A stretch of 64,000 bases of DNA from Cyclospora cayetanensis (lineage: Eukaryota; Apicomplexa; Conoidasida; Eucoccidiorida; Eimeriidae): assembly GCF_002999335.1 (NCBI RefSeq), contig NW_020312192.1:1-64000 (forward strand). Direction: 5' to 3'. The notes below the pieces were generated by a model, which ran no database searches, was not told where the DNA came from, and saw nothing but the letters and a program-made list of their open reading frames with translations. The position numbers and the translations under genes were made by a program. The stretch's first letter is position 1. Every line of letters starts with the position of its first letter. Below are positions 50,531-62,792 of the stretch, piece after piece.

Positions 50531-53500
50531 AGTCCCTTGTGCGCGGGAGCAGCATGCAGGCGATCCTTGAACCGTGGAAATTAGCGAACTTGGTTCCGTA
50601 CAGTGCCTGCATCGCAAGCAACAGTAATTATGGATCGCGCGAGCAGTTTTTAACTCGGAAGCCGCGGTGGCTGTCTGTCGAGGCAACGGCAGTCCTAAAG
50701 GAAGAGCCCGCAGCAACGACGAATAAGTATAGTGTGGAGTACAGGTCGCTGTGGTATGTACCGCAGCTGCAGGCTGATCCTTGTGTAGTGAGAGCAGGGC
50801 TGCAAGATTGGCAATTGAGGCTGTGGGCCCCAATACGTTGCACCAAAGAGACATATAGCAGTGGGGAAGGTCCAGTCCCTCTTCCTCGACGGAAGCACCC
50901 AGTTGGATTGAGGAAGCCGTGTCAATGCCCTGGTTCTCTGGGGTGTCAGAGTTTTGGTGTTCGGGAAGGGCTGCGACGTCCGCGCGTCATGTAATGCCTT
51001 CTGCAATGCAGAGGGCTTAAATAAGCTGTGGCGGGGGAACGATGGTTACAAGGATTTAAGGGAGATATGCCCTTGTCGGGGTCCGGGAAGTGATTACGCG
51101 CACGTACAGAGACACAGCCAGAGGAAGACCCCTGATAACAGGCAGAAAGGTTCCAGCTTCTCGATTCAAGTCAAACACCCCGATGGTCTACACAAAGCGT
51201 CTTCAGGCGCCAAGCAAACCTGGTGGCACAGCAGTAGTTGCTGTTGCGGATTTCCCCATTCCTATGATGTGGGCGCGAAGACAGGTGCAGCGCTTGCTGC
51301 GCCGCCTTTTGCCCGTCTCCCTGTGCAAGGGAGCTATACGTGTTAAATTCATGGCCCGGCTTTTATACGGTATATACCTCCCATTGTTGAGTCTTGTGCA
51401 GAGGCCCGCCCCGGCCCGAGTGGGATCTTTTGTATGTCTTTGCTTCATCTCCACTCAAAAAGTGGACGGCTTGTGCCATATAGAGAGCAGCAGAGACACT
51501 GCATCTACTACAACGTGTTCTCTCCGGAGAAGTGTCAGTTCGCCTCAGGTCTCCTGCACCTACAATCAGCAGCGTGACTGGCGAGGAATCGAGAAACACA
51601 TGCAGCGGAAAAAAATGGGCTCACCTGGGGCCCAGCAAGCCACTTTTCCTGTCGCCCTCTCGGGTGATCGTATCAAATGAACAACAGATTCGCTTCAGAA
51701 CAGCTTTGCCGGCCCTTCGGAAGGGCATCGGCTGTTTTCAAGAAATTCTTGCGTGGCTGTATATGGCGTATGTAATCTGGCGCACTGGGAAGCCCAAGTG
51801 CACTGCGCATGTGCAAGTGCCACGCAGGTACTGGCGACATCCTGCTGGGATGTGCGCCTTTCTTTGCTTGTGTAAGGCATTGGCCTGAATGGCTCTGTGG
51901 CGCTGGCAGCCAAAGTGCAGCCCCCACGCGTCTAGCAATGTGCCCATTGGGTCAGACACCAGTCTTCTGCCGAAACCTTCGCTTTCTCTATGCGTAGTTG
52001 CTTGTGTAGCCAACAGCAGTCCACAGCCCTGCAGTGCTTGAAACTCCTACCCCGGCCGACCCGTATCTAGTACAGGCTGTGGAGGAGAGGGGTTGTTCTC
52101 CCAACGAGAAAGGCGAGAGCGATTGTGTAGAGCAGCCTATCAAATCGCCGCGACAAGTAAGAAGAGTCAAAAGCCTTCATCGTAGGAAGGTGCAGAAGGA
52201 CGGTAGGTAAAGCACCGGACGATGAGGCATGTGGACAACCGCGCTATTAAGTAGCGCAGTTATCCTCATGCCTCACGAGAAAGAGGTCCACGCGGACCTT
52301 CAGGAGTGGCGATTCGTGTGTCAGTGTTCCCTTTGATCTTATGCCTTAAGGAAGCAGGATTGCTTCCTTCTTATGTGGCTGCCCCCAAGGTTTTCAACGT
52401 GTGGGAGGCGCTTTGGGAGCTCAACGCTGACTTCGGCAGCTAGGTGGCTAGCTGCCTTTCGTTCATAGATCCAGTAGCTCTGTAACACATATATGCTGGT
52501 GACGCATGTACGTGTATGGGAAATTACCCGTTACATTTACGCGCTCGCGTAATTGGGGCTGCGATATTCGAAAAAGAATTCACTACTATTCGCTTGCTTA
52601 TAATGCCTCCTCCTAGGTTTGTGAAAGATGCCAGGCAGCTATGGAGCGTAAAAACTGAGGTGCATCGTTTGTGTACTCTGTAAGCATGCAATGTCGGAGA
52701 GCAAGGGCCCCATAGGCACGCATTTCGGCTGCGTGGCGGATACTAGCAGGAACTAGTGAATCCAGCCTACATATGTGTCGTGCATGGTGTGTTCCTGAAC
52801 AGCTGAATCGGCCTACATGCTTCGCCAAAGTTTTCACAATCAGTGTTGACTACATTATTGCACGACCTGAAAGCTGGAAAGTGCTGCCCATAACGGATGG
52901 CGTTTGCCCCCATTCTCCGCGCTTACTGCTTGCGTACCTGTGAAGGTCATGCTAAATCGGTTAGTACGGCGTGAGGTATCCTGTCGGAGGGAATTTTCTA
53001 CATTTGAAAGAGTGCATGCGTCTGCTCGTGTCCTCTTTCTGCAAGGCGGCGTGGCGATGCGCTGGGAGTTTCCTGGCCAGGCGCTGCTTTCTGCTCTCTA
53101 ATGATAGTCAAACGAAGAGCACTAGTGAAGCGTGCACGTAACTAAAGGAAGTTCGGGCGCCAAGTCCCAGATGTCAACAGAGTTTGCCACGGCTGCAAAG
53201 TGACCGATATGGAGCTGTTAAGCTATGCGGGAAGAGGCAATCATGAGGCAGTCATCCTGACTGAATAGCTTCTGGAGGCAGCGAAGGCCTCACTCATGAT
53301 GAATCTATTAAAAGAAAGACTTCTATGGAGTCCCACGGACTGCTGAAGCACTTGCCCACACCCTGGCGGCCAGTTTCGGCACTTTGCCTCACTGCTGGAA
53401 GCAGGCGACTCGAGCTTCGGGGGGCAACACACGCCCAGTGTCCGCAGCTTTCCCTTAAATGGATTAATTTCACACCATCCCGCGTAACTCATGAAAAAAT

Positions 53501-54221
53501 AACAGGTAAACAGAGTCTTAATGGGCCCGAATCGCGAACGGCTGCCGTCCGGCCTAAGGAGTGGCAAGAGCATTAGACTTGCGGGTATCGAAGTTTACAG
53601 TGTCTGAAGCTTTCTTTGAGTCCGCTGTGGATTGTGTGTTGAGTTCCCCAATATTCCAGGAGGAGTTGTAAAAGGCTGCAGCAGCATCGCCAACTGGGCA
53701 TGCTGCTGCGTTTTGCCGCATAGGAGGGAGCTCGTGTGCTCATGCTCTCGCTGAAAGTTTCGGTTCTTGTTGTATTATCGCGGCTTCCCCCCTCCCAAGC
53801 TCAAAAGTAGAGCGGCAGGGGCTGCTGCGGCATTCCTTGACAGGAGGAGCCGGTACTGGAGGAATGAATGCGCGATCGAGCTTTCGCCCAGCCTCTGTTG
53901 TGTCCCTACACCCCTTCATGGCCTGCGACGCCGTCTTCATGAACAGCTTATGCAGGGCCCCTTGCAACCGCCTTGCCTCGGATCCGTCGCTGAATGTTTT
54001 AGCCCGCTCAGTTTGGGAGTGAAAAGGGCACGCTGGCTGTGGTGGCGGGGGCATGAGCCCTTTGCCGCCTCGGCTGGAGGCGTTCTGGTTTGGGATATCG
54101 TGTCGCAGCAGCAGACGACCTCGTTTTTAGGGAGCGTCTGCTGTATTTCCACTCATCACCAGAGGGGGTTTCGGCGGTCCCCGTAAGAGACACTACACCA
54201 CGCAAGCCGACGAGGGGAGGA
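50531..54221. other. Repeat-poor spacer with a strong hairpin
   Basis: About 3.7 kb between the PUF and PDK1-like genes with almost no simple repeats or CAG tracts. A plus-strand open stretch of about 196 codons at 51090-51680 shows no family motif. The notable element is the 55-base hairpin at 52222-52276. The 5' UTR and promoter of the kinase gene should lie near the right end. Confidence 0.5.
52222..52276 (-). ncRNA. 25-bp stem-loop, possible structured RNA
   Basis: Arms 52222-52246 and 52252-52276 flank a five-base loop (TTAAG). 21 of 25 positions pair as Watson-Crick. Three mismatches are A-C or C-A on the plus strand and become G-U wobbles on the minus strand, leaving a single A-A mismatch in a minus-strand RNA. 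No protein gene overlaps it. It could be a precursor-type small RNA, another structured RNA, or an old inverted repeat. No known RNA family was recognised and transcription is unproven. Confidence 0.45.
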
Positions 54222-57200
54222 ATGGACGGGATCGTGGGCGTATCTCAGAACTGCAGCACAGACGCAACACTGCCGCTGATGGAGTTGGCATCTGAAGGCC
54301 CCCTCGGCAGGAAAATTCGAATGACTCGTCCCCGCGTTACCCCTAGGCGAGCTGGTGCTGCCCGTACAGCGGATGAAGGCAGCGGCAGTAGCGACACCGT
54401 GGCGCAGCCCGTTAAAAGTAGGCCCCCAGCCAGCTTCGACGAGCACGCTCGTACCAGCGAGCAGCCTCACGAAGGAGCATGGCAGGGGCGTCAGCACCAA
54501 AGCTGGCAGAGGCAAGCCTCGGGTAAAAAAGCCAGCAAAGCAGAGTCGCTGATTCAAACCCATGCTCGCAGCCGCATGGGCAGCGGACCTGGCCAGCACA
54601 GGCGAGAGCACCAACACAAGAAAATCCATCGTGACGCATCCGATCCTAGACGTGGAGAGCCGCTTTCCACAGTGGCTGCACTGGGAACGGTACCAGAGGC
54701 GGCAGCTGCAAGACAAGAAGAGCAATGCCCTGGGGGGGGGCTGCCCGTCGACTCGCCATGTATCGCCTCTCGTGCCAACTTCTCCTGCAGAGACTTTGAT
54801 GCATCTTCTCCCTATTTACCCATAGCCTACCTGGGAAGGGGTGCAATCGGCCGCGTCTTCCACTGCGTTGAGCGGTCCACAGGGGAATGCGTCGCCGTCA
54901 AAGTGGTATGTCTGTTTGACGGATGGGGGTTGTATATATGTATATACATAGATGTGTATATATGTGTATATATGCATATGTATGTGTATATATAACTATA
55001 TATATCTATATATATATACATGGATGTGTATATATCTATATGTATGTATATATATATCTACATATATGTATATATCTATATGTATGTATATATCTATATG
55101 TATGTGTTTCTTGTCTTGTTTTTGCGCTGGAATTTGGACTTCGCCTGCTTTTTTTCGTGCTACAGCGGCTGAGGCGGGAAGCTGGTGCCTATGGGGATGC
55201 GTTTTAGTGGCCTTTGAGCCTTTAGCGCGTTTTCTGGTAGCAGGCTTGCGAAGGCCAGTGTGCTTGTGGCAATGCGATTTTCACGTCGGAGTCACTCGTG
55301 AGTGGCTGTGTGTTTTTTTCAAGGTTGCGAAGCACCTGCTGCGAGGGCGCCGCAGACTGCAGCGCCAAGTACTCGTGGAGAAGGAGGCTCTTGTTGCTCT
55401 TAGTGCGGGGGGACGACCCGTGCACCCCAGTGTGGGGTATCTTCGGCGAACGTATCAGACGTCGGAAAGCCTCTACTTCGTACTGCAGTATGCAGGAGCG
55501 CGCTCGCTTCGAGACGTACTGACACGACTCAACTGTGCAGGCCTGCGCCTGTCTGTGGGAGCGGCGAGGCTGTGGGCTGCTGAAGCCGCAGCCGCTCTTG
55601 GAGCTCTGAGGCTGCGGGGGATCCTCCACAGAGACATTCGGCCTGAGAACATCATTGTGAACGACGAGGGGCACTTGACGCTCGTGGATTTCGACTCGGC
55701 AGTGCATCTTGCCGCCTCTTCGGGGCAGCACCGGAAGCCGAAGCATCAGCCGCAGGAGGAGGAGCGGCAGCAGCTCGCGCGGGGAGGCCTAGAAGACGCC
55801 AGCCACAAGCGACGCATCCCTGCGCTGCCTCCCGAGCAGCGGATGTGCGGCAGGAGGGGCGCGCTGGAGCAGGTGCAGGGTTCTTTGGGGGAGATTCTGC
55901 ATGCAAGCGGGCGCTTGCTAACTCCCGTTCTCTCGCCGTATGCAGGCACTGCTGCTTACTCCCCCCCAGAGATGTTTGTCTCCTTGGACCTGGATGCGGA
56001 GGCTGCAGTGCAGCAGCACTGCCCTGCTGGCTTTGGCTCCGACTGCTGGTCCTTCGGCTGCTTAGTCCACGAGCTGCTCCTGGGAGAACCACCCTTCAAG
56101 GGAGACTCCCCAGCAGCGCTGGCAAGGGCGATCTGTGGAGCTGAGGAGCTGTCTCTCCCGCAGCAGCTGCCCGCCAGCGCATCCGACTTCATCACGCGGC
56201 TGTTGAATCCGAGGGAGCAGGAGCGCCTCGGCGCGAGGAATATCAAGGAGCTACTGGAGCACCCCTTCTTCGAGGGCATCGACTGCATGACTCTCCACTA
56301 TCAACCGCTGCCGATCGATGTGGCGCAGTATGCCTTCGCTTTCCAAGGATCTCGACAGGCCCGCCGTGCAGCAGCCGCTGCGGCGGTTGCCGCTGCAGCC
56401 GCTTTGGAAGCCGAGCTTACCCCGTCTGTGGGCGGGCACTTTTCTCCTCTCAAGCTGGCGGCTTCTGAGGCTCCAGAGGGCTGCTGCCCTGCATGCGACT
56501 GCAGCGCGACTTGCATGTGCTGCGGCGGGGAGGCCTCCGACGCCTCCCCACGCTCCTCTGCGCAGGCTTGCAAGTGCAGCAGCAAGCCAAAACGGTGCGT
56601 CTTCTCGCAGGAACAGAAAGGCGGCAATGGACCGTCCACGCCTTCGACTTCCCCCTTCACGAATAGCGATGCGGGGATCGGCGGGCAAGACGGTGCGCTG
56701 CAGCAGTTTGAGGCAACTGAGGAGCCTCGCGCCTCCTGCCGCTGCGCAGTGACGGAGGCAGTGCTCGGGTGGGGTCCCCCCTTGCTGCTGCGTCCTTCTT
56801 CTAGTTCGGAGTATGCAGACTTCGTCGCAGACTCCGCAGACGGAGCCGAAGGCAGCAAAAGCCCAGCTGGGGACGAGGATTGTTCAAGGTTTCTTTCCGG
56901 CGTAAGCGACAGCACGCCGCTGGCAGCAGACGGTAGCGCGAACGCAGGCCCTGGCGTTCCCAGCGTGAGCGAGGCAGGAGGAGGCAAGGAGCTCCAGCAA
57001 GGTTATTTGGCGGTTCAAGAAGAATTCCCCCTTCATGCCGCCAGATGGCTCCTTAAAGGAGAGCATTTGCATTATTACGGCGTTCTCCTGCGCATGCGGG
57101 GTGAGGCCCTCTTCCGGCTTTCCTGCTGCTGCTGCATCGTGCCCTACATATAGGAGGTGTTTGGCTGCATCGCTGCTTGTAGGGGGGCGGAGGAAGTGCC

Positions 57201-58849
57201 TCGTACTTGTTATTAAGGGCCTGCAGCCATGGATCGAGAGGCGCATCATACACGCCTACGGGGTGGGGGGAGGAGGGGGTACCTCAGGCGGCGCACGATA
57301 GATTTTACTGCACCCGTTGTTTTTGTCGCAGTGCTGAGAAGCAGAGCAGAGCGGGGGCAGGTCCCCAGCGATTGCGCATGCCTCTCTCTCGGATTGGCGG
57401 TATATTCGTGGGCTGCATGCTTGTCTGCAACATGCGCAATGTGGGCCTTGCAGAGCGTCGAAGCTTTTGTGAGCGGCTCTTCATGCGGCTGTGGGGGAGA
57501 ACCCACAAGGCAAATTGCCAGTTGCAGCCACAGCGCTGCTTAGCACTTCTGACAGACACTGGAAGACTGCTGCTGCTCGATCCGAGTGGCAAGACGCTTC
57601 GGGTAAGGGAAGGGCAGGAGCGTTTTGGGGGGCCTAGAGGCATTGTGGCGTAGAGGGCTGTGGGGTTGCGGAAATCTCAATAACCAGAAGGAGCTGGAGG
57701 GGGTTTACCAGATTTTCAGAGTTGGCCACAGATGCATGAGCTGGAGGGGATCTAGTTTTTTCGTAAGAAAGCGTAGCGGCGAGAGTGAAGGGCTGCACTC
57801 GGAGAGGCAAGAAGGGGGGATTGGGATTCTGGGGAGGGTCAGGCTGCTGTACACACAGAGAAATGTGCATTGATTTGGATAGTTCTTTTCAGAGAAGGTG
57901 TGAGTGAGGGCTTGTGTGGTGTGTGTCTCTCAACTGGTCCTTCTCTTTTTTTTCAGAAAACGATTCGCCTCGCTACAGACGGCGAGATATATACCGAAGG
58001 GAAGGACATGTTGATCTACTCAAGTGCAGTCGACGGGTGCTATCTACTCTTCGCGTCCGATAATGACAGTGCTGCTTCGTGGGCACGGTCTCTGACTCTG
58101 TCTATACATGTGCGTCGTGTCGGGTTTGCCTGCTCTAGGGGCAGCGTGTTTCTTCTTTGTCGCACATCCTGAGGTTCCCGCCTAGGCCAGGGAGGCTCCT
58201 CTTAGCTAGCTTGCTTGCTTGCTGTTCCCCCTCTTCCCCTTGATTGGACCCTCGGAAGCTTCGGAGATATCAAGCCTATGCCCGCGCATCCACTAACACA
58301 ACAGACGCCCTCCTACATTCGCTTGCATGATGGTATTTCCCGCAGGAGCTGAGAACTAGGTTGCAATCTGCGAGGCCTGTTCGAAGCGACGCCGCCGCAT
58401 GCACACCAAAGGGCGCAGGCGCAGAGGTGACGAACTCCGTGTCGCTTGAAGACCAAGGATCTTGTGGAGCAGCTATCCACGGTTTCGATCACCAGGGAGA
58501 CTCAGACAGAGACCTTTTCGCAACGTACTCCCACTTCGATAAGGGGCCTAGACAACGCAGCCGCGGCTCCTCGGGTGGGCCCCACGTTGAAGGTCCATCT
58601 ATGTCGACTGCTGCTACATCCACAGCGCGCGGTGTACATACAGACCGCATGAGTGACCGCTTGCAGAAGCCGAACGGATCTGCCGTGCGACGGAGACAAG
58701 ATCCTTTCCGCTATCGTTGTAGCAGCACTACAGAGCCTATTCCAATGCCTGGGAAGAGTGAAGTTGCGTACCGTCCGTTCTCAGAAGGCTCCCACCGTTA
58801 CGCCATGCGATTAAACGCCGTTTATCCAGCCAAGGGAGAAGTGGCATGA
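54222..58849 (+). CDS. PDK1: PDK1-like AGC kinase with C-terminal PH domain
   Basis: Likely 3-phosphoinositide-dependent kinase 1 homologue, the kinase that activates other AGC kinases. Exons 54222-54905, 55324-57100, 57454-57602, 57957-58109 and 58346-58849 join in phase (1088 residues). A disordered N-terminus of about 198 residues precedes the kinase domain: [10 protein letters not shown] (glycine loop), CVAVKV (Lys about 227), HRDIRPEN (about 330-337), VDFDSA (Asp about 350), GTAAYSPPE (about 436), [19 protein letters not shown], and the C-lobe end [20 protein letters not shown], close to PDK1's HPFFESVTWENLHQQTPP. A roughly 230-residue linker leads to a PH domain (about 801-930) including [20 protein letters not shown] and ending in an [11 protein letters not shown] helix, the PDK1 arrangement. 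Odd: HRDxR for HRDxK, DFD for DFG, and a long activation segment. An upstream exon is not excluded. Confidence 0.86.
54930..55105. repeat. TATATGTATATA repeat in the first kinase intron
   Basis: Degenerate ATATATGTATGTGTATATATCTA units just after the GTATGT donor at 54906. It is open in one frame, giving a false Tyr/Ile-rich peptide that appears continuous with the next exon. Confidence 0.9.
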
Positions 58850-59075
58850 TTGGAGGGCCATGAAAACAGAAAATTCCCAGACGAATGACGGTAAGGAACC
58901 CAACTGCTCATCGTAATCCTGGCCCCGCCGTAAACTTTCGCAAGGAACGAAAGCTTTGCGCAGCAGCCCACACCGCTCAGCTCAGCGGATCAGAGCTGGG
59001 GGGTGACTCGCTATCGGCAGTGGAACGGATGATTTCTTAGTTTTCCGAAGTTGCACACAGTACACCCTTGAGGCA

Positions 59076-59100
59076 GTGCCATCTAGAGCCTAGACGGCAC
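59076..59100 (-). other. Short hairpin, 11-bp stem
   Basis: GTGCCATCTAG (59076-59086) and CTAGACGGCAC (59090-59100) pair at 10 of 11 positions around a three-base loop. The one imperfect pair (A-C on plus) is U-G on the minus strand. Short enough that chance is a real possibility. Confidence 0.3.
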
Positions 59101-59230
59101 GATGGAATAAATAGCTAATCATAGGCTCTCACGCGTGAAGGGGTCAAAGCCTAGGCTGCCGCAATTTTATGGCGAGTGGCCCAAAGGAGTTTTCGTGTGT
59201 TGCTTCTTCTAATTTTCGTTTACATATTAA

Positions 59231-59236
<6 letters not shown>

Positions 59237-59269
<33 letters not shown>
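59237..59269. repeat. (TA)n microsatellite
   Basis: About 16 TA dinucleotides in the spacer following the kinase gene. Confidence 0.95.
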
Positions 59270-59272
<3 letters not shown>

Positions 59273-62200
59273 AGGGATGCCGACTTTGGCCCCTAAAGCG
59301 TAGAATCGTATGGTGTTGGGGTCCTACCAGCCAGCACCACCACTGAGGGAAGGCAGATGCCTGCTGATGATTTCCCGCATTGTGCCACAGGCGCACCGCT
59401 GCGCGGGTGGGCGGGATTTTCTGTATATGTTGCGCGCAGTATGCATTTTCCTCTAGTTGTAGTTATGTGGAGGTGTGTTGCCAATCATGGTATTTAGCTC
59501 TCTCGATAGATCGATCGATGTCGTGGGAAGAGCCGAATTTGTATCTTGCCTCCTGGGGATTTTTGAATACATATATCACAAGTGTGAATCTATATTTTTT
59601 GTGTCCCCAAACCTTCCGTTCCCGCTGTTCCCGCCGATATATCACTGCCTAGAACGCCGCCGGTTAATCTTTTTACTGCCGGGGGAAATCTGGGGTGGAT
59701 GCCGTTTGCTTCCTCGAGCACTGCTGCATCCTGCTTACCATGGCATGTCGGCCACTTCTGCTTAAGCGCTCACGACTTCCTAGAGGGGTGTTCCTCAAGT
59801 GGGCTGGCTGCCCCATAGCGAATCCCTGCAAAGGGGCATTATGTAGACACCAAATGTGCATAGTGAAACCCATGCACTAGCAACAAGGAGGCGCATAATC
59901 GATAGTACCCAGAGCTCGTCAGCGCATGCGCAAACACTCGCACTGGCTTGAGGGAGCAATAACACAAACCCTTGCTTGTAAGTGTCCATTCCCTCCAGCA
60001 AGCGCTCTCCGCACCGGATTCTATTATTTTTTCCCCCCGTCAGATAGTATAATACGTAAGAACTCAGCTTATAGGTGTGGGAACGCTCGCCGGTGGAATC
60101 AAGTGCTGCTGGCATGTGGCCTCCTCTAATTCGCTTCGTCGTTAAGTGCATTAAACTGAGCTCGTGTAAATGCAGTTTACGTCTCGAGTATCCGTCCTGC
60201 GTTGCGGGACGGTCGGCAGTGTCTGCGTCTTCTTGAGCGCAGTCCCATGGGTTGTCATTCTGCCAGCTTCATTACGCCAGCAAAAGGTCCGAAAGAACCT
60301 AACATTAGCCCGCGAGAGACAACAAGCACACTGTAAGCCATCGCTATTTACGCCGAAGGAATGGCACATGCATTGTAGGGAGAGTTTCGAAGTGGTAGTA
60401 ATGGGAGCATGCACACACATCCACGATGTCATCACAACCAACTAAAGTGAGGGTGGCTTTTCCCAATAAATTGATAGACGTTGCAACAAGCTAAAAGGGG
60501 TTACCTGGACTAATAAGTAGGTTCGTGTCTTCTGGTGACCCTAAGGGCGAGTAGAAAACCGTGCAGTGGGCCCTGAATGTAGGATTCATCAAGCAAACAT
60601 AGAAATCCGGATGCGCTTGCGTTGCTGTATGTTTAAAGCAAAAAGAAGAGTGGCCTGCCGACAGGGAATAAGGCAAAACTGGCAAATTGCTCACTAGCGA
60701 GACGCAGCCCTTCTTGCATGAAACATGTATCATCATGAGGCTTAGGGTAAGCGTTCTTTCTCCCACTCCATTTCAAAAGTTTTTCATTGTCTCTGAGTCA
60801 AAATTCGCTTCATTTGTTCAGTGTCTATGATTGGCTGTCTTAAACACCCTGTAATGGCAAGTAAAGAATCTCCACCATTTTGGCAGCTGGGAAAGCTCAT
60901 CCCTACTCGCTTGTTGGAATGATAGCCACAAATCCATGTACCGTGTTTGCATGTGGTGTGTTGAAGTCGAGAGAATGCTCTAGGTTCCTAAATCATGCCA
61001 GCGACGGCAGGATAGGACCCCAAAGATGGATGCCAGCACGCAAAAAGGTCATTTCTAGATGGCCAGCGCCACGGGCCCAGTCTGGCAGTACTTGCTCACA
61101 CATACAGACAGTGCACGTATGCCCTGTTGGCTACGTTCATGCACCCCTGCAGCACATTACCTGCCTTTCATCACAGAAGTTTCTTACTACTTCTAGCGGT
61201 TCAACTTGCCGGTAGGGAGACACCTGTAACGCTGTCTTACAGTGCTCCGTTTGTATTATCCTGAGGGAGACCCCCAGCTCAGTCTGACTATGAAAGCCGA
61301 ATTACATGTTTAAATCGCTCACCCCAACAATATCCCTGCTCGCATCTCCTTGCCCGTGCACCACAGGATTTTTGTACGAGGGAAGGAAGGAAAGCTAGCA
61401 TTCGTGTTGCCCCACCCTACAACCCTTCCAAGCCATCACAGCTCGAGTCACACAACATCTGGCCTACAGGCACACAATATAGATGATCGTCATCAACTGA
61501 CTGTACTCCGCAACCAATATGAGGTACGAATAGGCAAATAATGTGTTCACCTCATTTTGAATATAACGAGTGTAGTAGAAAATGCTCAAGTGTAGCTTAG
61601 ACTGCTACGTTTTGTGCGCATGAAGACAGTCTTCACTCTTACGTTTCCAGTAACCCTACTCTGCAACCAACCCTAGACACATCCAAACCAAATGTCCAAT
61701 CACCTTCTGAATACATGCAAGACCAAAAGCCATACAGCCAAGGATTCTGGGTGTAACGCTATACTTTTGAGGTCTCCGTAGAATGACATGTAGGTCCCGA
61801 CTCTACAAGTTCCTTTACTGCGTGCTCCCCTAGAGAGCTCCCTGCTTCGCTTGCCCACCCCCCTAGGTAGTCGAACATTATTGGAAAGCGGCAACTACGT
61901 TGTGCGTTGCTGCACCCTATAAACACTCCGAGCTTGCATCAGCTAGTCGCCTATGCACCTAGTGAAGCCGCATACAACGGAGCGTCTTTTGGGGTCAAGC
62001 TACGAGTACTCTGCAATAAATATGATTTGCGAGTTCACTAATCAAGTAGTCAATTTTCTTTTGATTTTTCACCCAGTATGATCAATAGAGAAGAGTATGC
62101 CCAATCGCCACCAGCCCGCTACATTCGCTGTACGCAGCATTGCCAACATTTACACCGCGGTTACCCAGTATTTTGAAAGCCATTTCCGTGTGTGTCACGC

Positions 62201-62792
62201 AATATTGCATTTTAGACGCGCCTCAAAGATAGGCAGATATAGTGCTAGAGTGACTACGGCACGCCCACACCCTGCAGTAGCCATCTGGCCCATTCTGGCA
62301 AATTGAGACAAGAGGAATGATACAGCAAGCTCTTAGAGGGCGCCACACGGACAAAGAAGCTGCTGGGCGCCTGTGTGGCGAAGATACCAAGGTGTCTCTC
62401 CTTCGCTTGTCCTTCTGTCCCTAGCTGTGCGATTCGCCTTGATATGCGCGTATCTGCGACGCATCGAAACTGGTAGGCAGCGTCGTGAATTCGAGGGCCA
62501 GCAAATACTCTATTTCTTCGGCCACGCTAGCTCCAATACGAAAAAGGTGTGGTGAGTCAATGGTATTCGCTTGATATGGCCGTCCATGAGGGCGACACAA
62601 CGCACACATGGGGAGGGGCAGCAGTGGCGGGCGGCCTTTGGTGCTGCTGCCCGTAGATCCTACGCGCAGATCCCTGGGAAAGGCTGTCTGCAGACTAAGA
62701 CCTCGAAGCTTAGAGTTAAAATACGCATTAAATTGCACGAAGTCACGTGGTTGACGCGGAAATGCCTGTTTAATTATCTGTCTGCGCGCACC

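Larger units (their letters stand above)
58850..62792. other. Repeat-poor spacer without a supported gene
   Basis: About 3.9 kb of mixed, more AT-balanced sequence with a single (TA)n tract (59237-59269), a small hairpin (59076-59100) and no CAG tracts. Open stretches are short (mostly under 110 codons) and resemble no family. A GGCGCC-flanked inverted repeat, CGCCACAC with GTGTGGCG (62341 and 62373), was also noted. Confidence 0.55.

Noticed and set aside
51090..51680. Plus-strand open stretch of about 196 codons in the spacer
   Set aside because: No family resemblance, no splice-consistent neighbours, and a composition like random spacer translation.
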